Assembly: GCF_900166635.1 (NCBI RefSeq)
Contig: NZ_LT800497.1
Coordinates: forward strand, 1,568,368 to 1,632,367
DNA: 64,000 nt
Direction of reading: 5' to 3'
From: Oceanobacillus timonensis
Lineage (GTDB): Bacteria; Bacillota; Bacilli; Bacillales; Amphibacillaceae
The notes beneath the pieces were generated by a model. That model made no database searches. It was not told where the DNA came from and saw only the letters and a list, made by a program, of their open reading frames with translations. The position numbers and the translations under genes are program-made. This document shows, piece after piece, positions 26,831-35,137 of this stretch. Every line of letters starts with the position of its first letter. Within the stretch, counting starts at the first letter, position 1.

Positions 26831-28029
26831 GTAAGAAAAAGCCGCTTGAAGGAATAAAGGTATTAGAATTAGGAAATATTGTAGCAGCTCCTTTTGCGGG
26901 GAAATTATTCTCTGAATTTGGAGCAGAAGTAATTAAAGTAGAAGAACCGACAAATGGGGATCCACTCAGAAACTGGCGAGTAATGTATAAAGATACATCT
27001 GTTTGGTGGCATGTCCAAGCTCGAAATAAAAAATCGATTACAGTCAACCTTCGAGAGGCGGAAGGGCAGGAGATTATAAAAAATCTGACCAAAACAGCAG
27101 ATGTCGTTTTAGAGAACTTTAAACCGGGGACGTTGGAAAGATGGGGACTAGGCTATGAAACATTGAAAAAAGTGAACCCTTCTATTGTATTAACAAGAAT
27201 ATCCGGTTACGGGCAGACAGGACCTTATCGGGAAAAAGCCGGTTTTGGAAGTGTTGCTGAAGCAGTCGGCGGTTTAAGATATTTAACCGGGTATCCAGAT
27301 TTGCCGCCGGTCCGGGTCGGAATTGCGATTGGAGATATGGTTGCCGGATTATATGCTGTTATCGGCACACTGATGGCACTGCGGGTTCGGGATCGTGATG
27401 AGGAAAAAAGTGGACAGGAAGTGGATGTTGCTCTTTATGAGTCTGTATTCAGCTTATTAGAGGGAATGCTTCCGGAATTTGATTTAACCGGAGAGATTCG
27501 CGAGCGTACAGGCAGTACATTGCCGGGTGTTGCACCGTCTAACTCCTATCTATGTGCGGATGGCTCTTATGTTATTATCGGCGGGAATGGCGATCGGATA
27601 TTTCAGCGCCTGATGACGACCATAGGGAGAGAGGATATGGCAATCGATTCCAAATATGCTACGAATCAAGACCGGGTGAATAACGTGGAATATATTGATA
27701 ATGTCATTGAATCTTGGACAAAACAACATTCACTTCAAGAAGTACAGCGGATTTTGGATGAAGCTTCTGTTCCAGTCAGCGCGATTTACAGTATTAAGGA
27801 TATTTTTGAGGATGTTCATTACCAATCGAGAGATATGATTCAGGAAGTTGAATTAGCTGACGGTAAAAAAATAAAAACGCCTGGCATTGTTCCAAAGCTT
27901 TCGGAAACACCGGGTGGAATTGAGGCAAACGGACCGACGCTCGGTCAACATAATGAGGAAATTTACAAAGAATATTTAAACTTCTCCTATGAGGATTTTA
28001 AAAGGTTAAAAGAAGGAGGAATTATCTGA
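26827..28029 (+). CDS. CaiB/BaiF-family (class III) CoA-transferase
   Basis: The 400-residue enzyme moves CoA from one acyl-CoA to a free carboxylic acid. The N-terminal LEGIKVLELGNIVAAPFAGK-like opening and the catalytic Asp in IGDMVAG near residue 176 are typical. Start is TTG overlapping the GntR stop, preceded by GGAGGG. Its place next to an HMG-CoA lyase-type enzyme recalls dicarboxylate CoA-transferases such as the human hydroxymethylglutarate transferase of the same fold. The actual acid is not known. Confidence 0.85.
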   Translation: MSKKKPLEGIKVLELGNIVAAPFAGKLFSEFGAEVIKVEEPTNGDPLRNWRVMYKDTSVWWHVQARNKKSITVNLREAEGQEIIKNLTKTADVVLENFKPGTLERWGLGYETLKKVNPSIVLTRISGYGQTGPYREKAGFGSVAEAVGGLRYLTGYPDLPPVRVGIAIGDMVAGLYAVIGTLMALRVRDRDEEKSGQEVDVALYESVFSLLEGMLPEFDLTGEIRERTGSTLPGVAPSNSYLCADGSYVIIGGNGDRIFQRLMTTIGREDMAIDSKYATNQDRVNNVEYIDNVIESWTKQHSLQEVQRILDEASVPVSAIYSIKDIFEDVHYQSRDMIQEVELADGKKIKTPGIVPKLSETPGGIEANGPTLGQHNEEIYKEYLNFSYEDFKRLKEGGII

Positions 28030-28943
28030 TGACACAACAGGTTACGATTGTTGATGTCAGCCCGCGTGATGGACTGCAAATAGAAGCGAATAGCGTTTCT
28101 ACGGAAAATAAGGCAGAACTTATCCATAAGCTGACAGAAGCAGGAATTCAAAAAATAGAAGCAACTTCTTTTGTACATCCGAAAAAAGTTCCCCAGATGG
28201 CGGATGCGGAAGCGTTGTTAGAGCAGATTAGTGCCAATGAGAATATACAGCCAATCGCATTAATTCCCAATCAAAAAGGATTTATGCGGGCCAGTCATTT
28301 TCCGAATCTGGAACTGAATTGGGTAGCTTCCGCAACCGAAACATTCAGCGATAAAAATTTAGGAATGACAATCGATAGAAATTTTGAAATGTTTACAGAA
28401 GTGGCAAAGGAAGTGAAAGCAAAAGGAATGGAGATTTGCTTCTCGATTGCCGTCAGTTTTGGCTGCCCCTATGAAGGTCATGTAGAAGAAGAAAAAGTAC
28501 TGCAATTGGTAGAAAAAGCTGTACAAGCAGGAGCAGACAGAATTGGTATTGCAGATACAATTGGTATTGCAACACCGAATGAAGTCGATCGTTTATTCCA
28601 AAAAGTATTGGATGTGGCAGGAGATACAAAGGTTTCTTTTCATATTCATGATACGAGAGGATTGGGAGCAGCGAATGCATATGCGGCGTATACAGCTGGA
28701 GTAAGGACGTTTGAGACAGCTGTCAGCGGCATTGGCGGATGTCCATTTGCTCCGGGTTCAGCCGGGAACTTGGCGACAGAGGATTTGGTGTATTTATTTG
28801 AACGGATGGGAGTTCAGACAGGCGTGGATGTTAATAAGCTGTTCGAAGCTGCTGATTTTGCAGCGGGTCTGGTTTCCAAAAAGCCTTTGGGAAGAATACG
28901 GCATTTAGATAGAGCGCGTACGATAAAGGAGATGATGGAATGA
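28029..28943 (+). CDS. Hydroxymethylglutaryl-CoA lyase family protein
   Basis: This 304-residue TIM-barrel lyase cleaves a 3-hydroxyacyl-CoA to acetyl-CoA and a keto acid. The metal-binding opening SPRDGLQ is at about 11-17, the HIHDTRGLG motif near residue 207 supplies two metal His, and the catalytic loop Cys lies in GIGGCPFAPGSAGN near residue 240. All key residues of true HMG-CoA lyases seem present. It shares one base with the CoA-transferase gene and overlaps the next gene by 4. Leucine-pathway partners are absent, so the substrate may be an imported acid. Confidence 0.85.
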   Translation: MTQQVTIVDVSPRDGLQIEANSVSTENKAELIHKLTEAGIQKIEATSFVHPKKVPQMADAEALLEQISANENIQPIALIPNQKGFMRASHFPNLELNWVASATETFSDKNLGMTIDRNFEMFTEVAKEVKAKGMEICFSIAVSFGCPYEGHVEEEKVLQLVEKAVQAGADRIGIADTIGIATPNEVDRLFQKVLDVAGDTKVSFHIHDTRGLGAANAYAAYTAGVRTFETAVSGIGGCPFAPGSAGNLATEDLVYLFERMGVQTGVDVNKLFEAADFAAGLVSKKPLGRIRHLDRARTIKEMME

Positions 28944-29971
28944 AAAAAATACGTCATCTTTCTTTTCTGCTGCTTCTTACAGGAGTTATGCTGGCGGCCT
29001 GCAGCAACGATGACGAAGCATCTGAAAATGCAGAAGCAAGTGGAGAGGAATACGAACCGGCTACTATCCGCTTAGCTTACAATTTGCCGCCTGGTCATCA
29101 TATTTCTCAGGGAATAGAAGAATTCGTAAAAACAATAGAAGAAGAATCAAATGGTCAAATCGAGATGCAGGTTTTTGCAAATGGGCAGCTGCTCTCTGAT
29201 AAAGACATGAACCAATCGCTCTTAACAGGCGGCATTGAAATGGGAATGAATTCGTCTACGATTTGGTCTTCCACTGTGCCGGCTATGGGAATTTTTGATG
29301 TTCCTTATGTGTTTGAAAACTATGAAGAAGTCGGCGAAGCACTGAATGGTGAGTTTGGCGACATCCTTCGTTCAGAGATGGAAGATGTTGGCGTGAAAGT
29401 GCTGATGTTTGGGGATTATGGCTTTGGGCAATTTGCGAATAACCAGCGTCCGCTCGAATCTCCGGAAGATTTTAAGGGAATGAAAATCCGAAGTGTCGGC
29501 ACGCTTCCTTCTGAATTAATTCAAGCTTATGGAGCATCTCCCGTATTTATGGGAGGCGGAGAAGTATATATGGGATTACAAAGAGAGACTGTAGATGGAG
29601 CAACATCTGGAACAACAGCAATGGTGCAGCGCAGTTATGATGAGGTCACAGATTATTTAACCGTTAATAATTATGCTTACTTTGAGTTTATTCTTGGTGT
29701 GAATCAGGAGTATTGGGATGATTTACCTGAAAAAACACAAACCTTAATTGAAGATACTGCCAGTGAAACCGAAGAATGGATTCGTCATCAGACAAAGTTA
29801 GAAGATGAGAGAACACTCCAAGTGCTGAAAGACAGAGGAATGGAAGTATATGAAGTGCCTGCGGACGAGCTTGATATATGGAAAGAAGCAGCAATGCCGG
29901 TATGGAAAACGTTTGAAGACGAGGCTGGGGAAGCAGGTAAAGAATTATTAAATATTGCCGAGGAGGACTAA
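28940..29971 (+). CDS. TRAP transporter substrate-binding lipoprotein (DctP family)
   Basis: This 343-residue protein has a lipoprotein signal with the lipobox LAAC (Cys21) and an acidic linker, then a DctP fold. The segment KGMKIRSVGT near residue 175, with its Arg that pairs with a substrate carboxylate, is the TRAP hallmark. It captures an organic acid outside the membrane and hands it to the DctQM pair encoded next. A 4-base overlap ties it to the lyase gene. Confidence 0.9.
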   Translation: MKKIRHLSFLLLLTGVMLAACSNDDEASENAEASGEEYEPATIRLAYNLPPGHHISQGIEEFVKTIEEESNGQIEMQVFANGQLLSDKDMNQSLLTGGIEMGMNSSTIWSSTVPAMGIFDVPYVFENYEEVGEALNGEFGDILRSEMEDVGVKVLMFGDYGFGQFANNQRPLESPEDFKGMKIRSVGTLPSELIQAYGASPVFMGGGEVYMGLQRETVDGATSGTTAMVQRSYDEVTDYLTVNNYAYFEFILGVNQEYWDDLPEKTQTLIEDTASETEEWIRHQTKLEDERTLQVLKDRGMEVYEVPADELDIWKEAAMPVWKTFEDEAGEAGKELLNIAEED

Positions 29972-30003
29972 ACGTTGCTCAACACTTGGAAGGGAGTTAT
30001 AGT

Positions 30004-30501
30004 ATGAATGCTTTATATAAATTTTCAGATTTATTAATTAAATACGCAGCCTACTTAGCTGGAATATTAATATTTGTAACAACATTGATGACATTTTATG
30101 AAGTGTTATCGAGATCATTTTTTGGTACGCCGACTTCATGGGCAACGGAATTATCCACGTATGCCATTATCGGAAGTTGTTTTTTAGGAACGGCATATGC
30201 TGTGAGAAGCTATGCGCATATAACAGTCGATCTATTGGTTAATCGAGTGAATGATGCCACACGTAAGGTATTCGCATATATTTGTAATGTGTTGGGATTG
30301 CTTTTTAGTATTATTTTGACATGGTACGGGTTTACGCATGTTTCGTTGACGTTTGAATTAGGGACTACGTCTACTTCCTTGCTGCGTGTTCCGATGTATT
30401 TACCGGAATTATTTATTCCGGTAGGCGGCGTGTTACTCATTATCGCATTTATATTGCAGCTGATTGACGGCGGTGTACATAAAGGGGGAGAGTCTCTATG
30501 A
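30004..30501 (+). CDS. TRAP transporter small permease (DctQ)
   Basis: The 165-residue protein has four hydrophobic segments, the normal DctQ layout, with the FYEVLSRSFFGTPTSWATELS motif region around residues 30-50. The ATG at 30004 follows AAGGGAG; the frame extends a few codons upstream without a better site. It overlaps the large permease gene by 4 bases. Confidence 0.88.
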   Translation: MNALYKFSDLLIKYAAYLAGILIFVTTLMTFYEVLSRSFFGTPTSWATELSTYAIIGSCFLGTAYAVRSYAHITVDLLVNRVNDATRKVFAYICNVLGLLFSIILTWYGFTHVSLTFELGTTSTSLLRVPMYLPELFIPVGGVLLIIAFILQLIDGGVHKGGESL

Positions 30502-31772
30502 ATCTATTTTTTGCAGGAGGATTAGCGACATTCTTGCTTATTGGTCTCCCTGTTGCATTTTCTTTAGGCGTGCTGGCTATATTAGGTATGTATCTATTTA
30601 ATGGCGGAAGTGTCGCTTTTGACCAAATTCCGATTATAGCGTATTCTGCTCTGGATGATTTTACATTGACAGCATTGCCGATGTATATACTGATGAGTCA
30701 AATCCTGGTTGTCAGCGGTGTTGGACGGGATCTATATGAGATGGCAAGCAGATGGTTCCGGCATTTTCCAGGAGGATTAGCTATCGCTACCGTTTTTTGC
30801 TGTACGGTTTTTTCAGCTATTTCCGGTTCCAGTGTAGCTACGGCTGTGACGGTCGGTGCTGTGGCGCTTCCGGAGATGGTTCGCCGCGGATATAAAAGGC
30901 GTTATGTGCTCGGCTTATTAGCAGCCGGGGGTACGCTGGGAATTCTTATTCCTCCAAGCGTTCCAATGATTTTATATGGTTCACTTACCGGTGAATCCGT
31001 TGGGAAATTGTTTATCGCCGGTGTAGTGCCAGGTATTGTATTAACGTTAAGTTTTATGATTTTTTCATCTATTCAAATGCGGCATATCAGAGAAAAACCC
31101 GCGACATGGACAGAACGTTGGGAAGCTTCTAAAAAAGCCATCTGGGGACTATTGTTGCCGATTGTCATTATCGGCGGGATTTATTCGGGCCTTTTTACAC
31201 CGACAGAGGCAGCGGCGGTTGGAGTGGTATTAGCCTTTCTTATTGCCATTTTTGTATACCGGAACCTGACGTTTGCTAATCTGAAAAAGATTACCTTGTC
31301 TACGGTCAATACAAGTGCCATGATCCTGTTTATTATCATTGGTGCTAAACTGCTGGGTTTTATCCTAACGATGTTACAAATTCCACAGCAAATCACTGCA
31401 GTAGCAACAGCGGCAGATGTTTCTCCTTGGGTTATCCTGATTTTTATTAATATTGTGTTACTTGTATTAGGGATGTTCTTGGAAACTGTTTCTATTTTGG
31501 TTATTACGGTACCGATTTTGTATCCGATTATAACTGCTTTGGGATTCGATCCGATATGGTTTGCGATTATCATGGTGATTAACATGGAATTGGCATTGAT
31601 TACACCTCCAGTGGGATTAAATCTCTTTGTTTTAAAAGGACTGGATAAAGAGAATACGATTGGTGAAATTGTAAAAGGAGTTATTCCGTTTGCACTTATC
31701 ATGGTGCTGTTTATCATATTGATGTGCTTCTTCCCGCAAATTGCTACTTACTTTGTGGAGAATGTACAGTAA
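30498..31772 (+). CDS. TRAP transporter large permease (DctM)
   Basis: This 424-residue sodium-coupled permease has about a dozen hydrophobic spans. The AISGSSVATAVTVG stretch near residue 110 and GGTLGILIPPSVPMILYG near residue 144 are typical DctM motifs, and a second ITPPVGLNLFV half-motif lies near residue 370. It ends the operon, and a terminator follows at 31849. Confidence 0.9.
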   Translation: MNLFFAGGLATFLLIGLPVAFSLGVLAILGMYLFNGGSVAFDQIPIIAYSALDDFTLTALPMYILMSQILVVSGVGRDLYEMASRWFRHFPGGLAIATVFCCTVFSAISGSSVATAVTVGAVALPEMVRRGYKRRYVLGLLAAGGTLGILIPPSVPMILYGSLTGESVGKLFIAGVVPGIVLTLSFMIFSSIQMRHIREKPATWTERWEASKKAIWGLLLPIVIIGGIYSGLFTPTEAAAVGVVLAFLIAIFVYRNLTFANLKKITLSTVNTSAMILFIIIGAKLLGFILTMLQIPQQITAVATAADVSPWVILIFINIVLLVLGMFLETVSILVITVPILYPIITALGFDPIWFAIIMVINMELALITPPVGLNLFVLKGLDKENTIGEIVKGVIPFALIMVLFIILMCFFPQIATYFVENVQ

Positions 31773-31848
31773 CTGAAAGCAGCTGATTACCTTTCATAGC
31801 AAATGGAACAAAGGAGACTTCGTTTTATCTTCTTATCAAGTGTTTCAT

Positions 31849-31899
31849 AAAAAGCAGCGTCGTTTTTGCGAAATTTGTAGAAACGGCGCTGCTTTTTAT
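31849..31899 (+). terminator. Terminator of the TRAP operon
   Basis: AAAAAGCAGC...GTTT pairs with AAAC...GCTGCTTTTT around a 15-base loop. Confidence 0.8.
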
Positions 31900-32043
31900 A
31901 AAAGAAGAAAAGTGTTTATTGTCAAAGTCTGTTTGAAATGTGGTATCTTTGTATAATCCTAAGAGAAAAAGACGGCTTTACTATGTTAAAGCGTTACAAT
32001 ATGATAAAATAAAAAGAAATGACAGATAGTGGAGAGTTGATTA

Positions 32044-33771
32044 ATGACATTATGGAGAAATCGGGAATTACGACAGCATATTAAAGTAGTTGACGGGACG
32101 GTTGCCCCTGGTATTGTCTTAACCAATGCAACCTATTTAAATGTATATACAAATCAATGGCTAAAAGCAAATATTTGGATGTATGAGAACCGTATTGTAT
32201 ACGTCGGTGAGAAGCTGCCTGAAGAAACAACCGGAACCTATTTTTATGATTGTCAGGGGAAATTTGTTGTGCCAGGTTATATCGAGCCCCATGCCCACCC
32301 TTTTCAAGCTGCTAATCCGGAAGAAACCGTGATGCATGCTGCAAAAACAGGGACAACGACATTTGTGAATGATAATTTAACCTGGTATTTACTGTTGAAT
32401 AAAAAAAAGACATTTTCAATGATGAATACTTTTTCGAAACTGCCGGTAAATATGTTTTGGTGGAATCGATTTGACAGTCAAACCATGTTGAAGGACAATC
32501 AGATGTTTAATACAAAAGATATATTGGATTGGGCGGAACATCCAATGGTTGTGCAAGGCGGGGAGCTTACGGACTGGCCAAGCCTGTTAACCGGCGGCGA
32601 CCGGTTGTTGTATTGGATGCAGGAAATGAAAAAGTTTGGCAAACCAATTGAAGGGCACTTGCCCGGTGCCTCATCCCGAACATTAACGAAAATGAAACTT
32701 TTCGGTATTTCAAGCGACCATGAGTCGATGTCTGCAGAGGATGTATTGAAACGGCTGGAGCTTGGTTATCGTGTCAGTCTTCGTTATTCGCCAATCCGTC
32801 CTGATTTGCCGGAAATCATCAAAGGGCTTTTAGATAAAGGGATGTCCCAATTTGATAATATGAGTTTTACAATGGATGGTCCGACACCAGCCTTTATGGA
32901 AGACGGTATCATTAATGTATGTATCGAAAAAGCAATTGAGAGCGGTCTGCCTTTAGAGACGGCTTATCGGATGGCAAGTTATCACCCTGCCAGACATTTT
33001 AATAAGGAAGAAGAGTTCGGCAGTATTGCACCGGGACGGGTTGCTAATATCAATATCCTTTTCGATAAACAAAATCCGCATCCGGAAAGTGTTATCAGTA
33101 AAGGAGAATGGATTAAAAAAGATGGTACAGTTATTTCTCAACCATCTGTTATTCCGTGGGAAGAATATGAAGTTACTCCGCTTGAACTTGATTGGGAATT
33201 AACAGAAGAAGATTTGCAATTTTCCAGTCCAATCGGCATGGATATGGTGAACGATGTCATTATCCAGCCATATACGATTCTATCCGATGTTAGTGCAGAT
33301 GAAATTCCTGCCAATAAGAGTGAACAGTTTATTGCACTGATTGATAAATATGGCGAGTGGCGTGTGAACACGATTATTCGCGGTTTTGCACCAAAACTGG
33401 GTGCATTAGTCAGCAGTTTTTCGGCAACCGGAGATATTATCTATATTGGTAATTCTAAAAAGGACTTACGTATCGCCTCTCAACGTATGAAAGAGTTGGG
33501 TGGAGCGATTGTATTAGTAGATCAAGGAGAGATTTTAGCTGAAATCCCGCTTCCTCTCGGTGGAGTGATGGCTAAGGTTCCAATGGAAGAAATAATTTCG
33601 AGTGACAAAGAACTGAAAAAAGTATTGGCAGCTTACGGATACGCCTATAATGATCCTATTTACAGTTTATTATTTTTGTCAGCTATCCATCTTCCTTTCT
33701 TTCGCATTACCCAACAGGGACTAATCGATGTGAAAAAACGGGAAATTGTCATCCCGGCAACCATGCGGTAA
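32044..33771 (+). CDS. yerA: Adenine deaminase-like amidohydrolase (YerA type)
   Basis: The 575-residue protein is of the adenine deaminase family. The metal motif PHAHP is near residue 81, a catalytic Glu lies in GGELTDWP and GHLPGA near 180-205, SSDHES near 225 supplies a further ligand, and a late Asp sits in TMDGP. A C-terminal adenine-deaminase domain with PLGGVMAKVPMEE follows. B. subtilis yerA lies at the same place between purD and yerC. That homologue's activity is uncertain, so the reaction should be treated as unproven. Confidence 0.85.
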   Translation: MTLWRNRELRQHIKVVDGTVAPGIVLTNATYLNVYTNQWLKANIWMYENRIVYVGEKLPEETTGTYFYDCQGKFVVPGYIEPHAHPFQAANPEETVMHAAKTGTTTFVNDNLTWYLLLNKKKTFSMMNTFSKLPVNMFWWNRFDSQTMLKDNQMFNTKDILDWAEHPMVVQGGELTDWPSLLTGGDRLLYWMQEMKKFGKPIEGHLPGASSRTLTKMKLFGISSDHESMSAEDVLKRLELGYRVSLRYSPIRPDLPEIIKGLLDKGMSQFDNMSFTMDGPTPAFMEDGIINVCIEKAIESGLPLETAYRMASYHPARHFNKEEEFGSIAPGRVANINILFDKQNPHPESVISKGEWIKKDGTVISQPSVIPWEEYEVTPLELDWELTEEDLQFSSPIGMDMVNDVIIQPYTILSDVSADEIPANKSEQFIALIDKYGEWRVNTIIRGFAPKLGALVSSFSATGDIIYIGNSKKDLRIASQRMKELGGAIVLVDQGEILAEIPLPLGGVMAKVPMEEIISSDKELKKVLAAYGYAYNDPIYSLLFLSAIHLPFFRITQQGLIDVKKREIVIPATMR

Positions 33772-33798
33772 AGCTATTTTAATCAAAATAGCTTTACC
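33767..33798 (+). terminator. 14-bp perfect hairpin spanning the yerA stop
   Basis: GGTAAAGCTATTTT (33767-33780) pairs exactly with 33785-33798 over a 4-base loop. No T-run follows; it may protect the mRNA end or pause polymerase before yerC. Confidence 0.6.
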
Positions 33799-33872
33799 TG
33801 GAATCAATATTATTCTGTTCTTCTTTCAGCTATTCAATGAAAGAAGAACAGGAAATACAAGGGGGAAATGAA

Positions 33873-34166
33873 GTGCAAATTGATAAGTTACGAGGAGAGC
33901 AGCTTGATCAGTTGTTTGATGCGATATTGTCGTTAGATACTCGCGAGGAGTGTTATCAGTTTTTTGATGATATTGCAACAATGTCCGAAATTCAATCCTT
34001 ATCACAACGGTTACATGTAGCAAAAATGCTGACAGAAGGAAAAACCTACAGCGCCATTGAGCAGGAGACAAAAGCATCGACTGCAACCATCTCCCGGGTA
34101 AGGCGCTGCATTAATTATGGAAGTGACGGCTATAACCTTGTGTTAGAAAAATTGAATGTAAAATAA
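33873..34166 (+). CDS. yerC: TrpR-like protein YerC/YecD
   Basis: The 97-residue all-helical protein has a TrpR-like helix-turn-helix, with MSEIQSLSQRLHVAKML and STATISRVRRCINYG segments. I use the GTG at 33873 because AGGGGGAAAT precedes it and the family begins MQIDKLRG; the frame is open from an ATG at 33837. B. subtilis yerC lies between yerA/yerB and pcrB, but the DUF3048 gene yerB is missing here. The regulated genes are unknown. Confidence 0.85.
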   Translation: MQIDKLRGEQLDQLFDAILSLDTREECYQFFDDIATMSEIQSLSQRLHVAKMLTEGKTYSAIEQETKASTATISRVRRCINYGSDGYNLVLEKLNVK

Positions 34167-34198
34167 TAAAATATGGCACAGTGTGATAAATACTGGGG

Positions 34199-34238
34199 AT
34201 AAGTATTCTCTCTTTACAGAAGGGAATGCTTATTTTTT
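34199..34238 (+). terminator. Terminator after yerC
   Basis: ATAAGTATTC pairs with GAATGCTTAT, followed by a T-run. Confidence 0.7.
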
Positions 34239-34415
34239 GTTGTGGGTAAGCAAATGTGCGCTTTTCTTTATATTTTAAGAAAGCAACATACGCTTTTAAG
34301 TCTCTCTTTTACGAATGCCAAGTTTTCTTTAAAATCTTTGCTTTATCCGTTCTAACCATGTGCCGATTTTTGTTATAATAAAGAAACGAATGTCATGATG
34401 GGGGATTAATAACGA

Positions 34416-35105
34416 ATGATAAATATAGATGAATGGAAGCATATGTTTAAGTTAGACCCGGCAAAGGAGATTTCCGATGAAGATTTAGATAAAGTCTGTG
34501 AGTCAGGTACCGATGCAATTATTGTCGGTGGAACAGATAATGTTACTTTAGACGGCGTTTTAGATTTATTATCACGGATTCGTAGAGCGCATATGGTGCC
34601 GGTTGTTCTGGAAATTTCCAACGAAGAGACATTAACACCAGGGTTTGATACTTATTTTGTTCCGATGGTGTTGAATTCGAAAGAGAAAAAATATGTCATG
34701 GATATCCAGCAAAAAGCGATTAAAGAATATATCGACATGATGGAGTATAGTGAGGTATACTTTGAAGGTTATTGTGTATTAAATCCGGAGGCAAAAGTTT
34801 TTCAGCATGCGAATTGTGAACTGCCGGAAACAGCGGATGTGAAGGCATATGCTTATATGGCAGAGCATGTTTTTCATCTGCCTGTTTTTTATGTCGAATA
34901 CAGCGGAACTTATGGTGACCCGGAAGTCGTTCGTGAAGTGAAAGCCGAACTTGATCAGACAAAGCTTTTCTATGGCGGCGGTATTGAAACGCCGGATCAG
35001 GCCAAAGAGATGAAGGAACACGCGGATGCGATTATTGTGGGAAACAGCATTTATACGAATTTAAAACAAGCACTCAAGACAGTAATAGCTGTTAAAGGAG
35101 AATAA
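34416..35105 (+). CDS. pcrB: Heptaprenylglyceryl phosphate synthase
   Basis: PcrB joins heptaprenyl diphosphate to glycerol-1-phosphate, making an archaeal-type ether lipid precursor in Bacillaceae. The 229-residue TIM barrel has KLDPAKEI near the start, DAIIVGGTD near 32-40, the [11 protein letters not shown] motif near 160-170 and the phosphate-binding ends YGGGIET and HADAIIVGN. It lies 32 bases before pcrA, as in B. subtilis. Confidence 0.92.
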   Translation: MINIDEWKHMFKLDPAKEISDEDLDKVCESGTDAIIVGGTDNVTLDGVLDLLSRIRRAHMVPVVLEISNEETLTPGFDTYFVPMVLNSKEKKYVMDIQQKAIKEYIDMMEYSEVYFEGYCVLNPEAKVFQHANCELPETADVKAYAYMAEHVFHLPVFYVEYSGTYGDPEVVREVKAELDQTKLFYGGGIETPDQAKEMKEHADAIIVGNSIYTNLKQALKTVIAVKGE

Positions 35106-35137
35106 GCAAGAAGCTCATTGAGGAAGGAAGATGCAAC

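Noticed and set aside
31181..31717. A 178-codon minus-strand frame opposite the DctM gene
   Set aside because: It is antisense to a conserved membrane protein and has no start context; the Ile/Thr/Asn-rich translation is typical of such shadows.
32005..32019. A cre-like site upstream of yerA (TGTTAAAGCGTTACA)
   Set aside because: It is one base too long for the 14-base consensus, and the central CG falls out of register.
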